Both the position numbers and the translations under genes were made by a program. From NCBI GenBank assembly GCA_029255685.2, contig CM055311.2, positions 3,706,269 through 3,770,268 of the forward strand: DNA of 64,000 bases, in the 5' to 3' direction. Numbering within the stretch: position 1 is the first letter of the stretch; every line of letters begins with the position of its first letter. Origin of the DNA: Silene conica (taxonomy: Eukaryota > Streptophyta > Magnoliopsida > Caryophyllales > Caryophyllaceae). Under the pieces are notes generated by a model. The model worked only from the letters and a program-made list of their open reading frames with translations, ran no database searches and was not told where the DNA came from. Below are positions 45,436 through 54,937 of the stretch, one piece after another.

Positions 45436-46263
45436 CTGAATTTTATACCAAAAACATGATATTTTTTCATATAATAGTCAAATCCAACACCTGGACACGG
45501 ATTCGTGTAGGATACACAAAGCACTTACTTCGTATTTATGTATAAGAACGGTCTAACCCCGGTTACCTACCTAAAAAATTTTCATTATCGTCCTCTTCAA
45601 GACTTCAATAGCCATCTTTATTTATTCTATTAAGGCTTTATTTTGTTAAAGCTGTTAGCGGCTACTACTAAGCAAACTAAAAATTGTGAAAACTCTCAAC
45701 TCCTTCCTCTAAAACTTAGTAGTTTGGAGCTAACTTATTAGAAGATGTTGGTAGAGTTGTAGGGTCTATTAGATGAGCTATTTATGCAAGGTGAAACAAA
45801 CTGTAATAATGACCTTATAAGAGGGTCAAATGTTGGTATAACTGAATATGAACAATTGAACACTACAAATTCAACAACTGAAAAACTAAATGTCAAAGGA
45901 GATAAAAAAAATGTTAAGAAAAAAAAAAAAATGGTATTGCACTAATCGAACTTGTGCATAGAATCTTTAAACTCCTCTGCAACCATTAATCTCGGATCAC
46001 TCCGACTACAATTTTTGGATTAAAAATCAAACAAAGACCCCTAATTTTCGATATTCAGTCATTTCATAATCAACTAAGATAAACATCTTTAGATTTCACT
46101 TTAAATCATAAGCAAACACAACTGAAATAAGAAACAATACCAAATAATAATAATGTTGTCATCTTGATTTTCTTTGAAGATAGACTTGCCACCATTAATC
46201 AAGTTTATTTCTTAATTAATAATTTAGAGAATTGCATAGTCTAATAATTGATTGAGTCTTTTT
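45436..46263. other. unassigned intergenic sequence
   Basis: AT-rich, no ORF above chance, no recognisable element. A poly-A run lies at about 45918-45930. Confidence 0.5.
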
Positions 46264-46382
46264 GATGTCTTAGTTCAGTGGTGAAGACGGAGCTATCCTG
46301 GACAATAGGTCCTAGGTTCGATTCCCCCTCCCCTATATTGTAATGCGACCAAGTGCGTGATTCGTTGAACCAACAAAAAATA
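46264..46382 (+). repeat. SINE, 119 bp, tRNA-derived, with 13-bp TSD
   Basis: Starts GATGTCTTAGTTCAGTGGTG (A-box-like) and carries GGTTCGATTCC (B box) 38 bp further on, then a short body ending ACCAACAAAAAATA. The sequence ATTGAGTCTTTTT at 46251-46263 is repeated with one change at 46383-46395. A pol III split promoter plus target duplication identify a SINE. It is the same family as 52394-52510. Confidence 0.85.
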
Positions 46383-48290
46383 ATTGAGCCTTTTTTCACG
46401 CTAAACACCCAAATCATTTTCGCAAATTAAGTCGTTTACCATTAATCGAATCTGCCGTCATCAAACTATGTAAGTTAAGTTAATCCCCCAAATTAGATCA
46501 CATCTACAAAAACAACGTATAACCTAAAACGACTCCGACGAAGAAAAATAACAGAAAAAAAAGGAATTACCGGGTAATTAAAAGACTATAGTAGAAATAA
46601 TATGAAAATTATCACAAATTATTCGATATTTCGTAGAGATGGCTTAAATATAACAAAAATTCATTATTTTCAAAAATCCTCTTTTAATAAATGACTAGTG
46701 TAACACACGTGAAAAATCACGGGGTTGTGTACACTTGTTTTTAAAGACGACGGAGGTATATTCATTTCAATATATAGCAATTTTATTTATTCGAACGAAT
46801 TAAATTTTAACGGGATGTTTGCATATAAGATATGTTCGGTCAAAAGGTGAATTTCCTGGTGCACTATTTTTTGAATAGCTATTGGTAATGATGATAATAT
46901 TTGGATTACTTATGATAACATTAATGAATAAGGTATATAAGAAAAAACAATAGACGACTAAAGAAAGATTAAATAACTAATAATGAGTAGTTTGGAAAGT
47001 TATTGTCTTTTGATGAATTGCTTACGGAATAAAATTTGACGGACAAATACGATGAACAAAATAACTAATCAGGTAGAAATATAAATTAAATGGGTGTATT
47101 AAAATTCGATAATGTAGGACGAAAATTACAGTTTCTCGAAAACCTCCTTATAAACAACATTCGTTACTAAACAATTATAGTTCTTCAGCCGTGAAACTCT
47201 CCGTGAAACTCTGTAGCAGCTACAACTCTGTATTTAGGCAATATTTATTATTTATTATTTACTATGGCATGGATCAAACTCTTAATATATTGTATATATT
47301 GTTGAGGCGTGTAATTTATGGAATGAAATATTTGGCTTTCAAATTAGGAGTTTAATTAGCAAATTTTTTACTATGGATTATTTATTATTTATTATGGAAT
47401 ATTTAACGTCGATTCCGAGATTACAATTAGGAATATTTAATGTCGATTCCGAGATTGAATACAGACTTGAATATTAGCAACTAATTTTTTATTATCGATT
47501 CCGCGATTACAATTAGGTAATATTTATTATTTATTATGGAATATTGCATTAATCAAACTCTTAATATTTTGTATATATTTATTTTGTATATATTTTACTA
47601 TGGAATATTTCTTATTTATGGATTGGAATATTTAACAAACGTAGATTGTTCAGCGGAAACTTCTATTGAGTAGTGTATTTGCATCAGACTTCTATTTTAT
47701 GGAATATTTATGAAATAAAATCAATATTTATACTTATGGAAGATTTAAGGAATATTTAGTGGACTATTTGTGGAAATTCCCTAAATCTCGGTTTAAACTG
47801 TTTTTCTTTAATTTCTCGGTTTAATATTTAGGAAAAAAAAACTTGTTGTCATAGCCATGGAATAAATTTCCTTCGCTCATGGAATATTATGTACTCGATA
47901 ATATATATGTTTTAGTAATAAAAGTACAATTTTAATTTTGTAAATTTATTTTGTATTAAATTTTAAATAAATATTCAAATTATGTACTATATGCTAATTA
48001 TATTAATTATAACTTGTGGTTGATTAATAATAACCCTTATTTCAAGATATATAGAAAATAATAACACTTATGCAAAAGAAAAGAGCATTGTTATATCATG
48101 AAAGGCTACTAAATTACTCGGTATATTATGGTAACTATATTATGATGACTTGAAGTGTTTGACATATTCACAAATGACTTATGACCATTGCCTCTCGCTT
48201 CTATTTTCAGTTTTGCCTTCTAGGTCGCTAATAGTCAAAAAACTTGTCATAGCCATTTGATATGAATAATTGTTGAGGTATGATAGCAGG

Positions 48291-48744
48291 CATTGTTGTT
48301 AAACTCCCGATCCGGATCGTAGGATCTTACGATTCTACGATTCAAAAAGTGGTGATCGATCCCGATCCTAGGTAGGATCTTAATTTTGTAGGATCTTACG
48401 ATTCAACCTGCGTCAAATTTTTTCAGAGTAGAATCTTAACCCGATCCTACGATCCTGCGATTATATAATTCGATCCTACATTATTAACATTTAATTATTT
48501 TGATTTACTAAAATTTTATATATGATTTTTAAGATAGACATCTACTGTAAACGAGAACAATTAGAGTAGGCACATGCTAAGATAAAAGTGTTTTCAAATT
48601 TAAGCACAAGATTTTAACATATTTTGATAGCACAATTATGTATTTTAGTTAATTTGTAGGATCTTACGATTCTACGATCCGATCCTAACGATTCGATCCT
48701 AGGAAGCTCATCGATCCAAAGTAGGATCCCGATCTTAACAACAT
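48291..48744. repeat. Mutator-like MITE, 454 bp, TSD TGATAGCAGG
   Basis: A 10-bp duplication, TGATAGCAGG, lies at 48281-48290 and 48745-48754. The ends are inverted (TTGTTGTTAAACTCCCGATC at the left; TTAACAACAT preceded by GGATCCCGATC at the right). The interior repeats GTAGGATCTTACGATTCTAC-type palindromic motifs. Duplications of 9-11 bp are typical of Mutator-like elements. No ORF. Confidence 0.85.
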
Positions 48745-49114
48745 TGATAGCAGGTACTGAGTTTCACGTGAATAATAAATTGTTGATGCAGGTACTGAGT
48801 TTCACGTGAATAAATATTGTTGAGGTAGGTACGTAGTTTGTGGCAGCTTAAAGTCTCTATTTATAATTCGGAGATAGTTCTTATCAAGTGGAACTCTGTA
48901 GGAGGTAAAACTTTGTATTTAGGTAATAATTACCATTCAGCCGTGTAATTAGCTTATGGAAAAATTATATGTATATTAATATTTACGTTATATTATTATT
49001 TATTAATTTGTATATTAATTAATATTGGCAAAGATTACCATTCAGCCGTGTAATTGGTATTAGATGATTTGGGAAACTTTTATGATTTACCATTTAGCAG
49101 TGTAATTGGTATTA

Positions 49115-49440
49115 GGCCCCGTTCTTTTGGACTTATTTTTGCTTAACTTAACTTAACTTAACTTATTTTTTCTGAATTTTTCTGAACTTAACTTATATTT
49201 GCTGAACTTAACTTATTTTTGCTGAACTTTTCTGAACTTATTTTTGCTGAACTTAACTTAACTTATTTTTTCTGAACTTAACTTATTTTTTCTGAACTTT
49301 TCTGAACTTATTTTTGTTGAACTTAACTTAACTTATATTTGCTGAATTTAACTTATATCTACTTAACATTTATGAATTTAACTTTTCTGAACTTAACTTA
49401 TATGAGTCTAACTTTTTCGAACTAAATAAATATTAACTTA

Positions 49441-49489
<49 letters not shown>

Positions 49490-50096
49490 TAATGGTAATA
49501 TTAATAATAATAATAATAATAGTTTCTCTTTATATATATAAATATAGTATGTTCATTATCTTACTTCAATACATAATTAAAAAGTAAATCACATATCACA
49601 TTTTTTTAAATAATCTATTTCTATATTATCACAATTTTTTTTAATAATCTATTTCTATATAAATATAGTATACTCCGTATTCATTATCGTACGAAAATTA
49701 TTGTGTGTAATTTTTAACCCGTGTATTTTTTTGGAAAATCCAACTATTCTTTTGTAAATAGTGACATTTTTGGGTAATTTTAAAAAAATGGTCGCACATG
49801 AGACGTTTGCACGAGAGAATTTGTGAAAACTTAAATTTGTCAAAACTCGCCAATACTATAAATGGGTATGAGTATTTGCTTAACTTTTCTGAACTTATTT
49901 TTGCTTAACTTTTCTGAACTTATTTTTGCTGAACTTAACTTATTTTTGCTTAACTTTTCTGAACTTATTTTTGCTGAACTTAACTTAACTTATTTTTTCT
50001 GAACTTAACTTATTTTTGCTGAATTTTGCTGAACTTAACTTATTTTTGCTGAACTTAACTTAAATTAAGCAAAAATAAGTCCAAAAGAACAGGGCC
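49115..50096. repeat. Tourist/Harbinger-like MITE, 982 bp, TSD TTA
   Basis: The left end GGCCCCGTTCTTTTGGACTT and the right end (AAGTCCAAAAGAACAGGGCC) are inverted copies extending about 35 bp through ATTTTTGCTTAA. TTA flanks both sides (49112-49114 and 50097-50099). The flanks of the interior are filled by tandem TTTTGCTGAACTTAACTTA units. An (AAT)n tract (49441-49487) and a unique AT-rich centre (49500-49860) lie between. The TTA duplication and G/C-rich ends fit PIF/Harbinger. Confidence 0.9.
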
Positions 50097-51500
50097 TTAG
50101 TCCTATTAGATGATTTAGTATTAGATGATTTGGGAAACATTCAGCCGTGTAATTGGCCTTGTGTAATTGGTATTATATGATTTGGTTTCTTATTATATGA
50201 TTTGATTTCTTATTTATGGAATTATGGAAAGATTTAGATGATTTCGACTACTTTCTAAATCATAGAATATTTAGATAATTATAAAATAGAATATTCCATA
50301 ACACGTTTTTTATGGATTTATGGAATATTTTGTATTTAATTATATAATTGCAAAATCGTTACAATCTTTTACATAGTATCAATCATCAATATTCAATATT
50401 AGTCGATATTAGCAACTAATTTTTATGATTTACCTTGACCGAGAATCTTGCCTTATGCAATTAATTTGGATTACTTCCTAAAATATTATATGATTTTGGT
50501 TTCTTATTATATGCCTTATGCCTTAACTTTTCCGTCTGCATTGTTACACTAAGATGTAGGATTTAAAAAGTAACCGTTTCACAATATTACATTCTATTCT
50601 TATTATATGATTTGGTTTCTTATTTATGGAATTATGGAATGATTTAGATAATTTAGTTATGGAATTTTTCTTAATTATCGGCTAATATCTGTGATTGTAT
50701 CTGGGATTGCATAAATCATGCCTAAAATCTTTTACTATTGACGTAATAGCAGTAAATTCCTAAAATTAGTTGATAGCAGTAATATATCTTCACAATATTC
50801 CTAAAAGCTTTTACTATTGACGTAATAGCAGTAATAAATCATAGAATAGAATATTAGTTTATTTCTGAGATTTGATTCGAATTATTAGTTGGATTAATTG
50901 ATAAAAATACTCCGAATTATGAGTGAACTGCTCAAAATACTCTAAACTTTATTTTAACTACCAATATAACCAACTAATGCCCTTATTTGTTTTGGATAGA
51001 ATTTGTTGTTTTGTTAACTCATTGTAGCATGTTTTAATGGTGTGATTAGGTGAATTGATTAATCGAGAAGTAAATAGAGAAAGACAGGATAAAGAAAAGT
51101 TAGAAATTTCTTCACTTATTTAGCAGGTATCAGGTCATATATTATAATAAAAACGAATGAGAGCAGTAATTGGTTATATTGGTAGTTAAAATAGAGTTTG
51201 GAGTATTTTGAGCAGCACACCCCTAGTTCAGAGTATTCTTATCAATTAATCCTTATTAGTTTTGGAAACGTTTTTTATGGCATAGAATATAATATTTTGT
51301 ATTTAATTATTAAATGATTATTAAATTATTTAATTATTAAATGATTATTAAATTATTATTATGTGGCATAAATGGGAAATGCTGATTGGTCTACAAAATA
51401 GAAATTTCCGAGGGTGAACGTGAGAGCGAGAAACACTAAACGCTGAAACCTTACTGCGCCACGTCACCTGAAAAACATTCTTCTTTTATAGTAATAATGA

Positions 51501-52393
51501 TGTTCAAAAATAATTAAATTGTCTGTAAATAATACAAAATTGTGACGGGCCATATATAATTTGTGTTTAAAATATTTATAATGTTTTGCCAATAGCCAGC
51601 AACATTACAAATATAGAAAAATGTCTTTATAAACTACATTTGTTAATATATTACATTTATTAGTTTGTATTTCTCAATTATAAAATTTTCAAACCCTTAT
51701 TACGGGTAACCTAAAAAATACGGAGTAGTAATATAAAGTCGGTCATCTTTCAATAGTAACATAAAGTCGACAACACCTAATAATGTCGACTCTTATATGA
51801 CAATTGAGAGTTGAGACGGAGTCATCTTTGTTCTGGGAGGAAATATTTCGTCTCAATTTACCTTTTGCGACGGATGTATAAGGCCAACGTTACTTTTGCA
51901 ACAAAACTAAATGACGTTTTCGACGGACATTTCTGTCATGTTGACCTTTGTTTTGTGTACTATAGTGTTGAAGCAATTTATAATATCTCACATATGCTAA
52001 AAACATTACAAATATTGAATATTTTCTTCCACTACATTAATAGTTATATTACATTCATCAAATTGTTTTCTTTCACCTTAAATTTCCAAACCCTTCTTAC
52101 ACGTGACCCAAAAAATAGTTTCATAAAATCGATCATGTCTAAAAACATGCCGTGATTAATAATAGTTAAGAAAACTATTATATGATAATTATTAAAAAAT
52201 ATGGTTGGATATTAAATGTTTTGCAAAAATCTGGTATTTATGTGAAAATTAAAAGTATAAGTTGATAAAAAGTACAGAGTACTACTTTTACAGTTTAGCA
52301 AAAAATCAAGAAATTAAGATGGCGAAAAGATCGAGACAAATGAAAAATAGTGTGGACGAAGTAACTTTTACAAATTAGAGAGGGTGATAACGA
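51501..52393. other. unassigned intergenic sequence
   Basis: AT-rich. The 114-aa ORF at 51811-52155 shows no recognisable family. Two similar blocks (GCCAATAGCCAGCAACATTACAAATAT near 51580 and CTAAAAACATTACAAATATTG near 51990, each followed by CTACAT..GTTA.ATTACAT and CAAACCCTT.TTAC) indicate an old about 400-bp duplication. Confidence 0.45.
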
Positions 52394-52510
52394 AGATGTC
52401 TTCGTCTAGTGGTTAAGACGGAAGTATTGTTGACAATAGGTCCCAGGATCAAATCCCCCTGCGGAGCAGAGTAGGGGTAGTGGATGAGTGAGATAGTTTT
52501 TGTTTTAAGT
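52394..52510 (+). repeat. SINE, same family as 46264-46382
   Basis: GATGTCTTCGTCTAGTGGTT (A-box-like), then GGATCAAATCC (B box, degraded), matching the first 70 bp of the SINE at 46264 in order, including GACAATAGGTCC. The tail is T-rich (TTTTTGTTTTAAG). Its target duplication was not resolved. Confidence 0.8.
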
Positions 52511-53303
52511 ATTTATTGTATACATAATCTGTATTTTATACGGTCGATCGATATGAGCGCGACACGTCACCTTTTTACTCTAAAATAGCGGTTACCGGCT
52601 GTTGCTTTAATATATTAAATGATTCCATGATTTGTTATTGCATTATCCCGTGAACGAAATCACTGAAAAGATAATTCTGAAAATCTTGCAAAACATTATT
52701 GCATTCCTAAAATCTTGACTATTATTTGACTTTTTTTCTAAACTAATGGAATTTCTGCAGTAAAGAATATTATGGAATATTGCAATCTTGACTATTAGTT
52801 GCATATACGTGGAGAATGAAGAAAATTTATATGGAATATGACATGATTTTCTATCTATCTATTTTTAAAAAAATATTCCATAATATTGTGGAATATTATT
52901 AAGGAATATTATAGAATATTGCAATCTTGACTATTAGATGCATATACGTGTAGAATCATGAAATTTTATATGGAATATGATATATGATTATGATAATGGG
53001 ATGGGATTGGCCTGTTGACTTTAGTAATTAATAACGACTTTACTTAATTAGTAATCTTTGATAATATTAACTATATTCATTTTTTTAATTTTTTTTTTTT
53101 TGGAAATCTTCCAGTAGCTCTGAAATCGTGCCACGTAAGACGGAGCTTGTTTCATGTGATGCCACGTCAGCGGCTTGACTTCTGCATTAGTAAAGTATAT
53201 GATAAGAGAGATTGTTGAGAATATTTCACTAATTATGACAAATATGAATTTGTGTATAATCATTTAGGATATATTCTCATAATCTTTCTTTTTTAAGAGT
53301 ATT
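52511..53303. other. unassigned AT-rich sequence
   Basis: No gene. Repeated block near 52775-52835 and 52915-52980 (GCAATCTTGACTATTAG, GCATATACGTG, GAAAATTTATATGGAATATGA), a local duplication of about 140 bp. Confidence 0.5.
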
Positions 53304-53340
53304 AATGTGTGCCCTTAGGGCACACGTTAAAAAAACCGTA
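53304..53340. repeat. palindromic terminus, inverse copy of 40560-40586
   Basis: AATGTGTGCCCTTAGGGCAC with ACACGTT arms (53304-53328), then AAAAAAACCGT. This is the reverse complement of the block at 40545-40586, so the two are ends of the same mobile family in opposite orientation. Confidence 0.65.
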
Positions 53341-54116
53341 TTTTTATTTAGATCTTTAAATTAATTGTTCCTTTTGTTCTCCGTTTCTTCTTCATTTTGG
53401 AGTCGTCGTCTCGTTATTGGTTTACCTTTAACTAGTGTTAGTATCCGGTGCTATATAAGTTAAGGAGTTACATAATCTCTCTATTGTCAATTATTTTAAT
53501 GTGAAACCTCTTTTAGGGGGTGTTTGGTTCAACTTAATTTGAAATGAGGCATGAGTTTAGAATGACTTAAACTCATACCAAGTATTTGTTTAGGAGCCAC
53601 TTAGAGAGAGAAGAGAGAAAAATTCCTAAAAAACCCCAAATTAAAAAAAATCCCAAAACCAAGAAACTTACCCATCTTGCTTGTTTGATTCGGCTCACCG
53701 GCTGTTTTCCCTCCGCCTTCATACTATCCGTCATCGGCGAGCCGAAATCATTGCTCTTAGATTGTCGGATAATCTCGTAGTTGCAGGAAGGGAATCATCC
53801 GGTCCGTGGGTCGCAATCAAGGTCGATCATTGATCATTTTGTGTGTCGTCGTTACCATCTTGGGATGTGATTTCCTTTGATTGCCTTTTCTTCACTGATT
53901 TGCGTTCCATGCAACACAGCGGTGACTTCGTTTTTCCCTTTCTTGTGTTTTTTGTTTGTTAATTGGATCTTTGTTTAGTTCTAGTATAAGCAAGTTTAGT
54001 GTTGTTATCAAATCAATCCTAAAGCTATGGTTCCTCTTTTTATCTATTGTGGGGTGGCAATTTGTTACTACTCATCTTTGTTGTTTGGGAGTTTGTTTGA
54101 GAGTTTGATTGGAATT
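53341..54116. other. unassigned sequence, possible old gene 5' region
   Basis: Less AT-rich in places (53680-53900). GGGTGTTTGGTTCAACTTAA at about 53518 resembles a Harbinger- or hAT-type MITE end without a matched partner. ORFs at 53586-53780 and 54027-54221 show no family features. Confidence 0.35.
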
Positions 54117-54351
54117 TCAACCGTCCTCCTTAAAAAAATCAAAGAAGACGGTTCCAAATTCAACCGTCCTCTTTCAAAAATCAAAGAAGACGGTTCCAAA
54201 TTCAACCGTCCTCTTTCATAAATCCAAAGAGGACGGTTTGACTTTTTTTTCAACCGTCCTCTTAGGCAACGAGGACGGGTGAATTTAGGACGGTTGTTTT
54301 CAGGTCTTAGGACGGTTTTTAACCGTCCTCGTTGCCCCTTTTTGTAGTAGT
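54117..54351. mobile_element. CACTA terminal fragment with AACCGTCCTC subterminal repeats
   Basis: The right end, in reverse, reads CACTACTACAAAAAGGGGCA, a textbook CACTA terminus. It is preceded by many copies of AACCGTCCTC or its complement GAGGACGGTT (54119, 54161, 54204, 54234, 54269 and others), as expected of CACTA subterminal arrays. The matching left terminus was not found, so this is probably a truncated end. A 32-bp unit with CAAAGAAGACGGTTCC is duplicated at 54141 and 54183. Confidence 0.8.
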
Positions 54352-54399
54352 GTTGGGGTTTGTACTGTTGATTTGTCTGGTGCTTTTATGTATACATTT

Positions 54400-54937
54400 A
54401 TCCAATTGTTAGTTTTATTTTGCGACCTCAACTTGTATTGAAGTTACGACTTCATCCATTGTCCATCATCGGAAATTCCTGGAAGCTTTTGCTTGTGCTC
54501 ACGTTAATGATGGGTTTATGGATGGAGATGGGGAGAGGATTTTACGTTGTTTTATGACTATTCAGGGGGCCGCCCTTATGCAAGGTGAATGAGCTTAAAG
54601 ACAAGGGAAATAATTTTTTTAGGCAAAACTTTTTTGATAGGGCCGCAGCTTGTTACGATGAAGCTTGTAAGGAATAGATTGAGGAAAAATATAGAAGGCT
54701 TGGATGATCAAACCAAAGTTTGGTTTGATAATTGTTGTTCTTGATTGTAAAGCCTGCCCTGGGGCTCGAACCAGGGACCTCCTGTAATCTTTTGCTTGAT
54801 ATATATATATATACAACACTCACTTTTCACAAAAAAAAAAAGCTTGTAAACTTATGTGGTTGAGTTTGGAAGATTTTGGAAAGGAAGATATGCATTATCT
54901 ATTTGAACTTGTTGTTTCCCTTAACTATAATCTCGTT
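54400..54937 (+). pseudogene. TPR-domain protein gene, 5' portion, interrupted
   Basis: Host-type coding remnant. Around 54468-54570: KFLEAFACAHVNDGFMDGDG. From about 54574: KVNELKDKGNNFFRQNFFDR, AAACYDEACK, the signature first helix pair of a tetratricopeptide repeat. After a small insert (54671-54839) it continues (54840-54937) with ACKLMWLSLEDFGKED...ELVVSLNYNLV, where the CACTA element cuts in at 54938. The next TPR helix resumes at 59673. TPR domains of this style bind Hsp90/Hsp70-type partners. Gene identity is not known, and breaks make it non-functional here. Confidence 0.7.
54671..54839 (+). repeat. short poly(A)-tailed retroposed insert, TSD AAGCTTGTAA
   Basis: A 169-bp insert in the TPR coding sequence ending in ten A residues, with AAGCTTGTAA at 54661-54670 and again at 54840-54849. 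It carries GGGGCTCGAACCAGGGACC, whose complement GGTCCCTGGTTCGAGCC is a pol III B-box motif, and an (AT)n run. The poly(A) and duplication show LINE-mediated insertion. Orientation of the tRNA-like motif is opposite to the tail, so this may be a fragment of a longer transcript rather than an intact SINE. Confidence 0.75.

Larger units (their letters stand above)
46695..51500 (-). mobile_element. candidate 4.8-kb non-autonomous Helitron (minus strand), host to two MITEs
   Basis: Minus-strand 5' end TCATTATTACTATAAAAGAA at 51500, preceded by A, with the family's ACTATAAAAGAAG block. The 3' end at 46695 is CCCCGTGATTTTTCACG followed by TGTGTTACACTAG and T. No helicase or other long ORF is seen. 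Internal sequence is AT-rich, with many GGAATATTTA motifs and repeated direct copies of TGGAATAT. Two MITEs (48291-48744, 49115-50096) inserted into it. The pairing of these two ends across 4.8 kb is an inference. Confidence 0.55.

Noticed and set aside
44717-45545. Gly/Pro/Ala-rich ORFs on both strands
   Set aside because: Produced by the GGGCC repeats of the hAT MITE.
46264-46340. tRNA gene
   Set aside because: A and B boxes are present but no cloverleaf can be formed, and a target duplication flanks the unit, so it is a SINE.
54750-54775. tRNA gene or intact SINE head at the GGTTCGAGCC motif
   Set aside because: No A box at the right distance, and the poly(A) tail lies on the opposite side from that expected for a SINE in that orientation.
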